DNA of 64,000 nt, from NCBI GenBank assembly GCA_020809705.1, contig CP085831.1, positions 310,001 through 374,000 on the forward strand, in the 5' to 3' direction. The notes below the pieces were generated by a model. That model was given only the letters and a program-made list of their open reading frames with translations, had not been told where the DNA came from and did no database searches. This DNA is from Calonectria ilicicola (taxonomy: Eukaryota; Ascomycota; Sordariomycetes; Hypocreales; Nectriaceae). The position numbers were made by a program, and so were the translations under genes. Below are positions 1-12,105 of the stretch, in pieces (within the stretch, counting starts at the first letter, position 1; every line of letters begins with the position of its first letter).

Positions 1-359
1 CAGTGATACAACACAGCGCGTGCTACATCCCTCTTCTTGGCCGGCCGATACGAGCTGGAATACATGAGCCCCCTCAGCCATCGCCCGAGCCTTACCGGCC
101 ACGCCCAATCACGCCCGCTCGAGCCCACATTTGGATGTTCGCCGTGCATCTCAGCTAGAAGTGATCTGTTGTTCAAGACATGGCCGCTAATTTCCCCAAG
201 CTTACCTCTTGCGGCTTGGCAAAAAATGGCCTCTAGATATTAAAGCAAGCTTGAATGTCTCTGTTGTGCTGCTTGTTCTCATTATCACCATCCTCATCCG
301 AGAAGCAGCAGCAGCTGGCCCATTACACTCTTTACCACCACTTCTCCACATTCGCTACA

Positions 360-982
360 ATGCGTTTCTTCACCTTGCTCACCGTTCTCGCATCGCTGGC
401 CCACCTGGGCATGGCTTTGCCATATTATCCCAAGGAGAACGCCACTTGCACCACATCTGCAGGTGAAGTTACTCCTACTGAGACCGCACTGACCGCTCCG
501 CCACCGTGTACTCCCGTTGAACCCATCCCCGGTGAGGAGACCGACAAGAGGGCCTTCCGCTACGGCGAGGCCTTCATTGTCGACAAGGACCTCTACCGTG
601 CCTTTACCTTCATCTCTGAGAATTACATTGTATGATCAATTGTCTTATCCCACTTACCCTAAGCCTTGTGCTAATGCAAACCTGCAGAATCACCACCCCG
701 GTGCTGAGAACGGCCCTGCCTTCGCTTACGCCGACCTCAGCAACATCTGGCCACCCACCAACCTCAGCGTGGTGCGAATGGCGTACAAGGACAACTACAG
801 CTGGCTCGACTACTGGGCCAACGAGACTATTCGAATTGTCGACCGCTGGCGCTGGGACCAGGGCTGCATTGTCGAACACGTATGTGCACACCTCATTTCG
901 CTCCTCATTATACTACAGCCTAGCTAACTCTGAACAGTGGGATGATGGTGAAGTTTTCCCAGCTGATAGCTTTTTTGAGTAA
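360..982 (+). CDS. Small secreted protein, unknown function (3 exons, 168 aa)
   Basis: Three exons at 360-629, 688-879 and 938-982 join in frame into 168 residues. Introns are 58 bp each (GTATGA...CAG and GTATGT...CAG). The first 19 residues (MRFFTLLTVLASLAHLGMA) form a classic signal peptide ending in A-x-A-like small residues. The mature part starts with a Thr/Pro/Cys-containing stretch followed by Asp-Lys-Arg (a possible kexin site, about residue 62), then an aromatic-rich region with several Trp and two N-glycosylation sites (NLS, NET). The ATG at 360 was chosen because it starts the signal peptide and follows a pyrimidine-rich leader. I do not recognise the family. It is probably extracellular; a role as effector or wall protein would be a guess. 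Confidence 0.7.
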
Positions 983-3821
983 TGTTTTATAAATGACCGA
1001 TACCCTTGAGACTGAACGTATGGTTGCGCGAACAAAATAAATGGCCACCATGAATTGATGACGTATGAGCGTTGGCTGGAATCGCTCATTGAAGGTACAA
1101 TACACGTGTGATGGAGGATATTCTGTATCTTAGACTCGGCGGGCAAAATACCCGGTCGGAGTTTTTTCTTCACTTCTCAAAATTTGTGTTTTTTTATTTC
1201 TTATTTATTTTATTTTATTCTATCATAAAAAAAAGTGTGTTGTCTTTAAAAATGATTATGGCCATCGTCGTGACTTCAATTGATGCCCCCTCACAATGCG
1301 TTGGATTGAAGTTGCAGTGATGTTCCCAACAAAAGAAAATCCCATTTTACCCCATGATTGTCATTCGATTTTCTTCAATATGTAATATTAGAGTGCGCAT
1401 ATTCTACTTAATGTCTCTGAGCCCATGCGAGCGCGCCAATAACTGCTCATTCATCTCATCGCCTCGCTTGTAGGGTAGCTCAGCCTCCGGGTCTAAAAAT
1501 AGCACCCAAATTGGGAATATGGCTTGGTTCTGAGACACAACACCATCTAGGTAAGCCACTTTATCCTCTTCATTTATTAGTGTATTTTGCTTTGTATAAT
1601 CCTGGTTGTTCTACTTGATAGAAAGTGCACATATGTGAGACAAGCTATACGAATATGGTCAGCACGGTGCAATGTCCTAGTGGACGTTGGTACAAGCTCA
1701 ACAGTATCGACTGCGCAATGTGGTGCACTGCAGAAGATCAGCAGTTACAATCGGCCCCTGCGCTAAGGATGCTTGAGGAGCAATAAAGTTGCTCACTCCC
1801 CAAGTTTTGCTTTTGAATAAGCTGCATGTGCACTGCTCCAACTCGCTGGAACGTGCACGTCATACGGCGTCGGTAGTCAGTTCAAGGTCGCAGACGCGTT
1901 CATCCAACCGTGCTGCGGACACAAAAGTTCCTAGTTGGATGGGTAAGTGGGATAAAATGTACGCGGACTCAGGCGGATGCCCGGGAACGCGTCGCGAGCA
2001 ATAGGACGACTAGTCGCAGAGACTCTATCCTTCCTACGTGCTGATATAGAGACACCTCGCAATGCAAACGCCTGAACAGTGCAGAAGGATATAAGGTTCG
2101 GGAGACGCGCGCAAGTGCTGCATAATCTGACACTGCTATCGGTTGCAATGGATGTTGATCACGGTTCGTCATGATGAGTGTACATAAGACCACACGGGGG
2201 GCGTAACACTGCAGAGCTCCTGTTTCATCCTTATGCACCAGGTTATGCTTAAACCACAATGATTACTGCAGAAGCTGTTGGTGTCCACTGGCAAAAATTG
2301 CAACTTTGTGGATCTGCAGATTACAGATAACTCTTGGATCTTCGGATAGCGACGCGACATGTTGATTGGGTGACCGTGAGAACAGGCCTCTCCACCTTTA
2401 GGTGGTGACATGTTATATTTGAACGGTATACGGCCCTAAGGCCGCTTTGATGACGAATCAAATTATTTAATTGGTGTCTGTCAAATTTCAGTCTTGAACC
2501 TGTGCAAACTGACGAATGGTCAGGGGTTGGCGACATGTACACCCAGGCGACCCCTATATGACCCCTATATTAGACCTTAGAGATAGGCAGACAGCACCCA
2601 TGGTTGGTCGAGCGTTTAACAATAGCAGCCAATACACTGCACCTAAAGAGCACAGGAAAGTTTTCGCATTCAAGTTAAATTCTCCGCGTTGCAGGCCAAT
2701 CCTAGTCCGTGACATCGCCAGCGGATAGTAGTTAGCCTTACAAGGTGGGCGGAGGAAATTTCGGAAACTGGTATCATTCGCTTAATTTCGGGTATCAAAG
2801 AGGTGAAACATCGGAATCCACAGGTTCTAGAACAAGTCCATATTCAATTCTCGTGATATTCGGCTAGCACATTAATGGGTTCAAAAGTAGTAAAAGGAGA
2901 TCACCAACTATAGTTAGTCAGCGACAGATGTCTGAGAACTGCCTACACAGATATTATCAGATGAGGGCTAAAATTTTGGTTAAACTTGGTTGCACATCCC
3001 AATCAAACTGGGAGAACGTGAAAACAACCTCTTCTATCTAAATCTAGGGGTGTTCCATACCCGATTTGACTAGGGGGTTGAACTGGTCCGGCGGGGGCGG
3101 GGCCGGAGCCTCATACCAATATTGACCAAGCACATCTCGGTCCCGACATAAAACTCGGTCCCGGATAATATGTCCCTGAACTATGCCGAAGACGCGGTTA
3201 TATTGCTTGGCGAGGTCAGATTAATACTAGACCTTAAAATGCGCGGGATGGCCCCTGTCGTCAATGTCTATTTATTGGGGTCACCACCATCCGAACCAAT
3301 CGCGGAGACACTAGAAACGGCACAGCACACACTCTCCTCCGAGGTAGTATCAGCCTCCTATTTGCATGGGTAACTTTGGGGGCAAGCGAATACCGCTAAC
3401 AGGGTTGACGATTGGTTTATTGCTTTAGACTCTTCCATTTTGGCGGCGTAGCAGATTTATCATTGAAGAATACGAGAACTGCGGTTGTGGATTTCTGAAG
3501 GCTTGGCATGTTGACCCTAAAATAATGGGACATTCCGAATTGACCCCACACACCTTGGAATAACTAGACGATAGGCCGGGATTTGGGCAGCCAATCTAGA
3601 TGCGCAAATCCGGCTGTAGTTGAACCGATTCGTTGCGCTTAAGCATTCTACGTCACCTAGATTTCTGTGCCCCTGAATGTGACGGGAACCGTGCCGAGGC
3701 ACAGGATTCGACATGGAGATAAAGACCAGGCTCGGATCCACTATCAAGTGCACTCAACTATTTAATCCTATGGGTATATAATCGTTGGAGTTGTGATCAA
3801 TCTTTTTTCCTTTACATCATC
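983..3821. other. Gene-poor stretch
   Basis: Ordinary-composition DNA in which I find no supported gene. Short open frames here (for example near 1789, 1969 and 3170) lack signal peptides, recognisable motifs and consistent introns. A T-rich run lies at about 1185-1215. Confidence 0.5.
3774..3783 (+). promoter_or_regulatory. TATA-like element
   Basis: GTATATAATC lies about 40 bp before the ATG at 3822 and is followed by a pyrimidine-rich leader. This supports transcription of the small secreted-protein frame. Confidence 0.4.
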
Positions 3822-4046
3822 ATGAAGTTGTTCAATTCTCTCCTAACTGTATCACTACTCATCTGCACGATCCAGGCTTATTCGGAACCTGATGCCTCGA
3901 TGCCAGATCAACTCGAGCCTCAACACGAACTTTCTAAGCGTCGTCGCCCAGACCCGGGAGAATTCCGCAAGCAGCGACATCAAGAGCGAGAGGAACAGAA
4001 TAACGACTTAGCGCGGTTATTGGGCAGCGTGTGCGATTGGGAATGA
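3822..4046 (+). CDS. Putative tiny secreted protein with kexin-like site (74 aa)
   Basis: A single open frame of 74 codons begins with a strong signal peptide (about residues 1-19, Leu/Val-rich, ending IQA). A basic run SKRRR around residues 38-42 could be a Kex2-type processing site. The remainder is very hydrophilic, rich in Arg, Glu and Gln, with one Cys near the end. A TATA-like box 40 bp upstream and a CT-rich leader support a real start. There is no family match I can name. The core after the dibasic site is not repeated, so it does not look like a repeat-type RiPP or pheromone precursor. It could also be the first exon of a longer gene or a remnant. Confidence 0.45.
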   Translation: MKLFNSLLTVSLLICTIQAYSEPDASMPDQLEPQHELSKRRRPDPGEFRKQRHQEREEQNNDLARLLGSVCDWE

Positions 4047-5942
4047 GGTTTGAGCCTTGACCACCGGAGTCATCTCGAGCTTTCGAGATGCGTGACATGC
4101 TAGATCAGGCGATCAGCGAATATTGAGCCTATCCACATGCATGATTCGAATCCAAGACTCAAAGTATGGCATGAAAAGCGATATGGTGGCTGCAAGAGCT
4201 GGAGAAGCATCCAAAAGAACAGGACAACCGACCAAATGGGAAGATGATAACTTGGGCCGAACATTTGCAGAGGAAATCATGGCTGATTCTACTTACCGCG
4301 GGCCACGAGAGAAGTTTTGTTCGACTGTTAGACGGCGGGGCTATTTCTATGGGCTGGATAGACACAAGCTTCCTAAAAAATCAGCGAGTTCGCTTTAGGC
4401 TTGGGGCACCATTGCGAATACACGGTCACAACACGATGCCTTTCGGAAAATTCCACTTTGTTTGAGCCGAGTATACTTTTGCTGCACTGACCATCCGGCC
4501 GTGCTTAGGCATGTTGATCTTCAAGAGATGAATATGCTCTTGGCCCGACAATGGCGAAACGATCGCCCTCCAGCTTCATGGATTCAGGGAACCATCTATC
4601 CGCATGCTGTTAGATTTTAGTGAGTTTAATATTTACTAGCTTGTGGTTCTAGACTTAGCAATGAATTGTATGAGCACATCCTCGGGAACGAGAATTTTTT
4701 CTGGCAAAATGCAGCGGGAACAGCCACACTAAGCTGCCCCAGGCGTCCACCAGAGAGAGAATTTTCGACCCGACTTGCTATTCTTTTTTCTTAATTTCTC
4801 CTTCCTATTCTAGCTTCGCTCCAACGATGCGATCAACCGACTGGTGGGAATCTAGTGCAATGTGCCGTGGTTTTTCGGATACCGAAGCTGTTGAGAATCT
4901 GGATGCGGAGGTGATCCCCGGGACTAGCAACTCTAATGCGGATGTACGGCGCTATATCTGCGCTCTTCATGTGCTGTGTGGTTAGTGGAATATTGCAGGT
5001 TTGGTTGAGACATAGAGGCTAAGTCGGCAAGACTGTGCAGATCATAGCGTATTTTCGGTTCTGTAATTCGGATATTTCGGCGCTGGGGCTGAGCTGCATG
5101 AGAAGCTTAGCCCTGTTCGTTGTCGCTAGTCTATCTAATCAACGGGTTTGCCATAGTGAGACTAGCACAATATTTGCACCAACAATAGCTGACAGTGTTA
5201 TCTTCGAGCTTCAACGGCAAATTTTTGACCATTCGTCATTGTTCTTCATGTGATTGTCAAGCTTAGGTGCGCATGGAGTGCATGAGCGCTTACCAACAAC
5301 ATAGACGGCCATAGCAGCCAGAGCGGCCATGGACCGCCTAATCCAAATTGGCGTCTTATGGTGATTTTGGATACAGTTAGGATCTGCACAGCTGGAGTCG
5401 CTGTAATTCTGCAGCCACCTGTGACGAACTGGGTGACATGGCATGGTGGGACCGCCTGGTATAACCGACAACACTTTTGCCAAGCTTACCGCATGAATTA
5501 ATTCACCTTAGCGAGCGCCTCTTCATAAATCCTTCTCAACATAAATGCCGCATTGCACAAAAACACAAGACGGCAGGCAAGCCACATATAATCACAACGT
5601 TAGAGGTGCACAACTACGGCGCAAATCACAAGATGCTAAGTGTACAATGTACAATGCACCGCCTAAACGATTTCTCCCCTTTGACTGCCGTACCTTAAGC
5701 AGCATGGAACTCAACCACCGGAACATATTAATGTGATAGTAAAGGAAAGAAAATAAATAAATAACAGTAAATCTAATACATAAGTTAGTTGTTTAATTTA
5801 TTTATATAATATTTATTATTTATATAAAATTTGACTAGAAGATGGTAGGAAAAGATACAGGGAGTACAATCTTTCAGGGATTGTACTGGACAGGGAATTT
5901 ATAGCGTATTTACGGCACGGCTCCACTGCGCGCATTCGACAA
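4047..5942. other. Intergenic; short unsupported frames and an AT-rich tract
   Basis: No supportable gene. A 52-codon frame starts at 4827 (ATG CGA TCA ACC) and ends in TGTGGTTAG. It lacks any feature that would support it. An AT-rich tract spans about 5740-5830, just past the end of the HSP70-kinase gene. Confidence 0.4.
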
Positions 5943-8900
5943 TCACGCAATATCGCCCCACGCATCATCGTCGTCCTCATCCGTAGAAGAGCCAGGTTCA
6001 TCCTGGCAGTCCAAACAGCAAAACAAAACACCGAGTCTCGTGGATTCAGCAATAATATCCTCATATAGCTGTGCTGCAGTCACTCTCTCAAAGGGAACTG
6101 GTTGCAGCATGCTAATCGCCCAATCCAGCACAGCATTGTCCTCTGGCGACATTGCTCGAAGCTTCCCCACCCAAGCTGCGATGCTGTCGCGATTTGCGTG
6201 GAAACAGTAACTTTCAGTCGTTTCGTGGAATTGATCTCGCATATTTTGAACTGTTTCCCCCTTGAGAACCGTTGCCATTTCAAGAAACACACAGCCCAAG
6301 GACCACATGTCGGCGGATTCATTGCGTGCTTCAACGCGAACAACTTCCGGCGCCGCGTATATCAGCGTTTTGCTCGAGTCAGCCGTCGTAGTTCCCCTGG
6401 AAAGATTCTCCCAATTGTAGGCGATTCCAAAATCGGTGATAAGCACGCGTTCGCTTTTGATGATGATGTTTTGTGGTTTAATGTCTCGATGTCGGATTCT
6501 CTCGCGATGGAGGTAGTCAAGGGCGTTGGCAAGGCAGCCAAAGAAGCTCCTCATCAGCGAGAGCATATCGGTGTTGTTCTTAGCTCTGTTGAAATACTCC
6601 GACAAATTGTAGTCTCCCACAGGTTCCATAATCAGAGCAAAGTATTTGGGATCAGAATAACTGCCAAGCTGCGCCTGTTAGCTGGTTCTCTCACGTAGCT
6701 GTTTGTAAACTTACCAATTCCACACAATGTCTATGGTGCACGCGTTTTAGTACGGCAAGCTCCGTGATAAAGGTCCTGACATCTTCCTTCCGCAACCCTC
6801 TAGTCTTCTTGAAAATCTTTCTAGCATATTCTCGGTGACTAATGGTGCTCATAATCTTATCAACAGAGCCATGCGCTCCGCGCCCTAACCTGCCAATTAT
6901 CTGAAAGGGCAAGGGCTCATCCTGAGAAAAGAGAGCATGTTTGCGGTCCACTCTGTTCTCTAGCCTGAGGCCTTTGGACAGCGCAACTGATTGAGTTTCC
7001 AGAAAGCTCGCTTGAACTGATGGTTGCAATGCAGACGGCAACGTTTTGGCTGTAAATGGAAACCAAATATCGGTAATGCCCTGCTTTATGAAAGACTCGA
7101 TTGCATCAATTTGGTCAATTAACCGTAGGACTGTATATAGCCTTGGCACATTGCACCAGTCGGACTGTCCTTGATTCCTTAAAAATGTTGAAACACGTTC
7201 AAATTCAGAGTCTGTGAATGGCTCTCTCGCAATCGCCCTTGATCCGATAAAGAGGCTTTCTAGAGTTTGCTCCGGCTTATCATCATCTTTTGGAGATGGT
7301 TTTGTCTCATTTTCTTCGCCTTTCCTCCCATTAGAGCTAGCTTCAGCTTCCGTAGTTTTGCTGTCTTGATTTCCGGTATTCAGCTGTGCCATGAGCTCGC
7401 TAAGAAGCTCTAGCCGCTCAGAGTAGTAGTCTGAGCCTACCTCATTGGTGGTCGAGAGCCAAGCAGTTATTTCGCCCACTTGACTGAGGATTGCTGCTTT
7501 TTCGGGCGTAAATTTATTTGACAGCAATTTCTGCCGGATCCGAAGACTTTCTGCCAGAGCATCGCTGTCGTTCTTCTCCCGTTGGAACAAAGCCATGGCT
7601 CGTTCCAAAAGTTCGTCGCAATTCTTTTCTCGTAGACGATACTCGTCTAATTCGGCAAATGGGAACTGATCGGACCAATCTCTGATCATGTTTGCTGATT
7701 CAGTCAATTGCTCGACCTCCGGGCTCGGCTTCAAGGACTCGAGAGCCTCGAGGAATGATACTATTCGTGAATCCAAGGCGGCGCGTACCATGACCCTCAT
7801 ATACTCTTTTTCATCAATGTCATAGTATCGTTCAGAGTCTTCCAGCATATGTGAAATGTCCTCTTTCGAATGTTGCCTGTTGGAGTACAAATTGGCCTTC
7901 ACGGTATGCCCCCCTGCTTTAATGAAGCACCAAGCCCTATAATTACAAAATTCTACATCAATTGTGCATTCAACTGATACCTCGTCGCTGTATCTGCAGA
8001 GTTCCAGTGGTTCAAGGTCAATTTCCGCTAACAGCATGCTGTTCTGATCATACGGGCTGTCTCCTTCGTAGATACAGATGGATGTGGCTTGTGGTGATAG
8101 TACTAGCATCTCGGACCTCTTTGTGGGCACTGTAGTGTTGCGAGGAATGATTTTGGTCCAGGAATTGCCTCTTCCTTGCACAGAGATAGTCGCTGGCAGA
8201 ACCTCGAGTGAAAGATGCTCGTTCAAAACCCGGCTGGAAGTATCGCCAAAAAGTCTGGCAGCCGTTGCGGCAAGACCGCAAACTTCCTCGTCGCCAGGAC
8301 TGATGACTTTTGCATAACCCTTAAAGTATGAAGACACCAGTGCTTTCACTTTGGGGATGCGCGAACATCCGCCGACGAGCAAGACTTCGTGAATTTGGGA
8401 CATTTCTAGCCGAGAGTCCTTCAAGACTTGCTCCACAGTTATAATGGTGGATTCAATCAAACTGTCGCAGAGTGACTCAAACCTAGCTCTCGTGAGCTTG
8501 GTCTCGAAGTCTTTGCCTTCAAAGAGCGAATCTATGATGATGTGCGTCTCATTGACGGACGATAGTTCCCACATGGCTCGCTCGCATGCCGTGCGAAGTC
8601 GTCGAAGTGCTCGTGGATTACCCCAAACGTTCTTGCCCAAAGTGTCGTTAATGGCAAGTGCCTGGGCATCAACGATGCGATCCACGAAGTCATCTCCTCC
8701 GAGATGATCGTTCCCTGCAATAGCCTTTACCTCAATAATACCTTCTTCTGTGTTGACAACGGCTGTGTTGAATGAACCAGCCCCGAGGTCGTAGATAAGA
8801 ATATTAATCTCTTCGGTTCGAAGTCGTAGGGAAGTCGCGATGCCAACAGCAACTGGTCCTATCGTCAAATGTAATACCTCGATCCCAGCAATAAGAGCTG

Positions 8901-9387
8901 CGTCAAGAATTTCATTGCGCTGAAAAGTAGAAAAAACGGCTGGGATGCTAATGACGGCATGATTGACTGTAGTTCCGAGGTATTCTTCGGCATTGCGCCT
9001 CGCCTTGTTGAGAATCATACCCAACATCTCAACTACTGTGAACTTCTTCACGATGCCCATATGCGCGACTCTGACGACAGGCTGCCCATGTTTCTCGGTT
9101 ATTTCAAATGGGAATCGTTTCATAGAGTATAGCACTTGTGGGTCAGTGAAGCGGCGTCCTGTAAGCCTCTTCACGTCATATACTGTATTTGCTGGGTTGA
9201 AGGCAAACTGACCCCGTGCAGCTGATCCAATCAGCCTACCGCGATCATTAAACGAAACGCAAGACGGCATCGTGGGACCGCCGTCTGCATCGGGGATTAT
9301 TTCAGCTCTGTCATTGCGAAATACCGCCACCCGAGTGTTGGCTGTGCCGAGATCAATTCCTACGACGAATCGCTTCTTTTCCGCCAT
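5943..9387 (-). CDS. HSP70-like domain fused to a serine/threonine protein kinase (2 exons, 1132 aa)
   Basis: Exon 1 is 9387-6715 (891 codons) and exon 2 is 6668-5943. A 46-bp intron (GTAAGT...GCGCAG) lies inside the kinase domain and joins CVEL to LGSYSDPKY. Residues 1-375 are an HSP70 nucleotide-binding domain: GIDLGT near the start, VKRLTGRRF, GGDDF and LVGGCSRIPKV. Residues 385-540 resemble the beta substrate-binding domain (PRNTTVPTK). A helical lid-like part and an acidic linker (about 690-740) follow. Residues 828-1100 are a kinase: glycine loop GRGAHGSV, Lys in YARKIFKK, HRDIKPQN (Asp953), DFG (Asp970) and APE. All kinase catalytic residues are present. In the HSP70 part two hydrolysis residues look changed: the Glu of NEPT is Gly, and the Asp of GTFD is Asn. 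The protein may sense misfolded or foreign protein through the HSP70 part and signal by phosphorylation; that is inference. The upstream neighbour on the same strand is a HeLo-pseudokinase gene. Confidence 0.88.
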
Positions 9388-10264
9388 CAGATCTACTTTT
9401 CGGAATACGCATCCGATGTATGTCTATATTTATTTTGAAACCGTGATTGTACACCCGGACTCCCCAGGTAGTATCGATCCTCCTCAAAGGGAAAGAGATG
9501 CAGGCGAGACTGGGAAACGGGAAATGGGAACAAATGACTCGTTCGTAGTCTAGTCAGGGCTGGGATCCACCGATTATACACCTAAAGGCTATGATTTAAG
9601 CTAGTATTAGTGACAACAATACCTTTCCACGGCTGGTTACTGAAGCTTTAACGTACAGAATTTTATGTAATTCTCGCCCTGATCCGACATAAAATCAGAT
9701 GAGGTATTCACGGAAAGGGCTGAGAAATTTTGCTGACCGAAGGATCATCAGCAACCCCGCGTTTCACGCCAACTGATTGGTCGGGTACTGCCTTGGCCCC
9801 CAAAAGAACCAGGCTTCTCCACTCGGAGCTTGGCAACGCATTGAGTCTAGCTCATCGCCCAAAATGTAGCAGTCACTTGAACAAAGTGTTGATTTGAAAG
9901 AGGGGGCTCAAGTTTGATCCATTTCGAGTTATCAAGATGGACACCAGGAAACTACCGTCTGGGGAGAGTCAATAGTGGTCGGTTTTATTAAGAGTTCTAC
10001 CTACGCGCACATATGTTTTGCCAGACATATAATTATTTTAAGAAAATCAAAAATAAATTAATTTTTTATTAATTCTTTTTCTTAAAAAAAACATTTCTTA
10101 AAATACTTATGCATCTAGCAAAATAGATGCGCTCGTGTACGCAGACTCTATTATTTGGGAATTTTGCAACACCAACTCTCACCCATTGATGAAAAGTTCA
10201 GGACGAGATTTAGAACAATGGACACCTGGAAGGACGCCCCAGCTCACCCTAGAGTGAGAGGAAT
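9388..10264. other. Spacer between the two kinase-type genes
   Basis: 877 bp, presumably holding the promoter of the HSP70-kinase gene and the terminator of the HeLo-pseudokinase gene. A short AT-rich tract spans 10028-10110. No gene seen. Confidence 0.5.
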
Positions 10265-12105
10265 TCAAATGCAAATAGAGTCCAAGTTCTTGATAACCTG
10301 CTCCCCAAAGTTGAACTGCAGCAGTGCATTGCTCTCCACTCCGGTCATCGTTTCATCAGGGATCAAGCTTCCCTCCAGACATGTCTTTGCCGCGTGCGAA
10401 ATGATACTCCCAACCTCAGACTCCAACGTCTCAAGATTTTCATCCTCCAGCAGTCGCGATTTGACATCTTTTACGGAAGACGCTTTGAGGGACTCGAGGC
10501 CGAGGAACTTTTGAATTGGCATCCAGACACCAATTTCATAAATCAAAACTCCCAAGCTATAAATGTCATACAATTTGTTGAAGCCTTTGCGACCGTCTCT
10601 AGGCACATCGAACTGTGTTTTTGGGTGTCGATATAAATCGTGCCAGAGGTTCTCAGTTGGCCGTTCTGTTTCCTCACCAATATTGGCTGGCCGAGAGTAA
10701 TCAAACCCGCATAGAAAGGGACTTGCATTCTTCAAATCATTCTTGTCCTGGAATATGACATTTTCGCTTCTGAGTCCCTTGTGTAGCCAATTTGTTGCAT
10801 GCAAGTACCAGATGGATGTGGAAACCATTCGTATTATTCGGATACGAGTAGTTAGAGAGGGCTTTTTCGTGGTTGACAGCGCCTCAAAAAGTGACATTGG
10901 TAAATCCGATCCAAGTCGTTGTGAACTCCCAAAGACGAAGCCGAACCGGTATTCGTCCTCATCGTGCACATATCCGATGCATTTCGGAACAAGAAATTCT
11001 GATGGTTTCTTTTCATCGGCCAGAAGCTTCGCCATTCTCGATATTCTTTGAGCCACAAACGGTGGTGGCCCTTCGTCTTCGTCAACCTCCTCATAGTACC
11101 TCCACTCTAAACATACTGGGACCCCATCCAAGGTTCCCCAAGATCGTGAGGGCCTGTCCTCTTCATCATCTGATTGTAGCACCAAGCTTTCAAAAGGTAT
11201 TTCACCTCCGTTCGTTGACTCATTGAGCAAGGAGGTTATGCTGTCATCGACATCATTGTTTTCAGACTCAACGGCGATGCTCACAGTCTTGAAGCGGGTC
11301 AAATTAATTATTCTTTCCTCATGGGAATTCAAGAGCTTTCTATCAGAGCCACCGTGTTTGTGACTGCCGCTAGCTGCCGCATCTTTGAGAGATCGCAGCA
11401 GGCCGGCCAACTCGCCAACCGCGTTCTTGACTTGGAGAATTTGCATAAAACTTGCTTCTTGCATCTGCAAATGTCGATTTCTGTCATATGCCTCAAGAAA
11501 ACTCAGCATTGTATTGTTGAGATCTCCTAGTTTTGATAAAAGAGCCTCGAATTGTGTTTTGTCAAAGACAGCCCACTGAAGTCGTTTGGGATATCTTCTT
11601 GTCTTGTCAATGAAACTCAAAGCTCTTTTTTGGATCAACGATTGATCATCGCGCAGGGGCTATGACACCATTAACGACAAAGCTCGTCTATTATCAACAG
11701 TTATTACACACTTACCGCATTAGTTGGCGTTGCTTCATTTGTGGATTCGGAAAGGGCTAATGTTAGCTTGATCTTACTGTCGAGTTTAGAAAAATCAAGC
11801 AATAGCATCTCAATTTGTCGCAAAGTCTCCAGCACAGTATGCTTGTTGATCTTGAGAATGGAATCGGCAGAGATCTCCTCCTCGGATAATTTAGCGAGAA
11901 TTGCCCAGCTCAAAAGCTTATCTTTCTCCATTTGTAGTCTGGCTAATAAATGGCGATAAGATTTGGGCATATCCTTCGCCTCAAGGAGAAGATTGTACCC
12001 TATTTAACGTCAGGGTGTGTCCGATGGACTAGAGGGTAGATATTGACCTTTGACGCATGATGAGAACAGCTCAAAGGCCAGAGAGACACTGCCAAAGGCA
12101 TTCAT
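10265..12105 (-). CDS. HeLo-like domain / pseudokinase protein, MLKL-like layout (3 exons, 578 aa)
   Basis: Exons are 12105-12048, 11999-11716 and 11659-10265. The introns are 48 and 56 bp, and phases match (58+284 nt, then 1395 nt with stop). The short first exon restores a typical HeLo start (SLAFELFSSCVKGYNLLLEAKD), in which aliphatic helices with a conserved Cys and Tyr precede the YRHLLARLQMEKDKLLSW stretch. The HeLo-like helical domain covers about residues 1-205. An acidic linker follows, then a kinase fold at about 290-560. There the HRD position reads LHKGL (residues 406-410) and the DFG position reads CGFD (431-434). The VAIK Lys is Arg-like and the YDIYSLGVL helix F is kept, so it is a pseudokinase. 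HeLo domains act in fungal incompatibility as membrane-permeabilising units, and the related HELL group is similar to MLKL (established). A death-executor role for this protein is inference. Confidence 0.85.

Noticed and set aside
4123..4398. 91-codon frame after the small secreted gene
   Set aside because: Begins at TTG, has no recognisable domain, and no splice joins it convincingly to the preceding gene.
6102..6698. 198-codon plus-strand frame opposite the kinase
   Set aside because: It is the antisense shadow of the kinase exon, whose motifs are unmistakable.
10743..11226. Plus-strand frames of 102-117 codons
   Set aside because: Antisense to the HeLo-pseudokinase exon.
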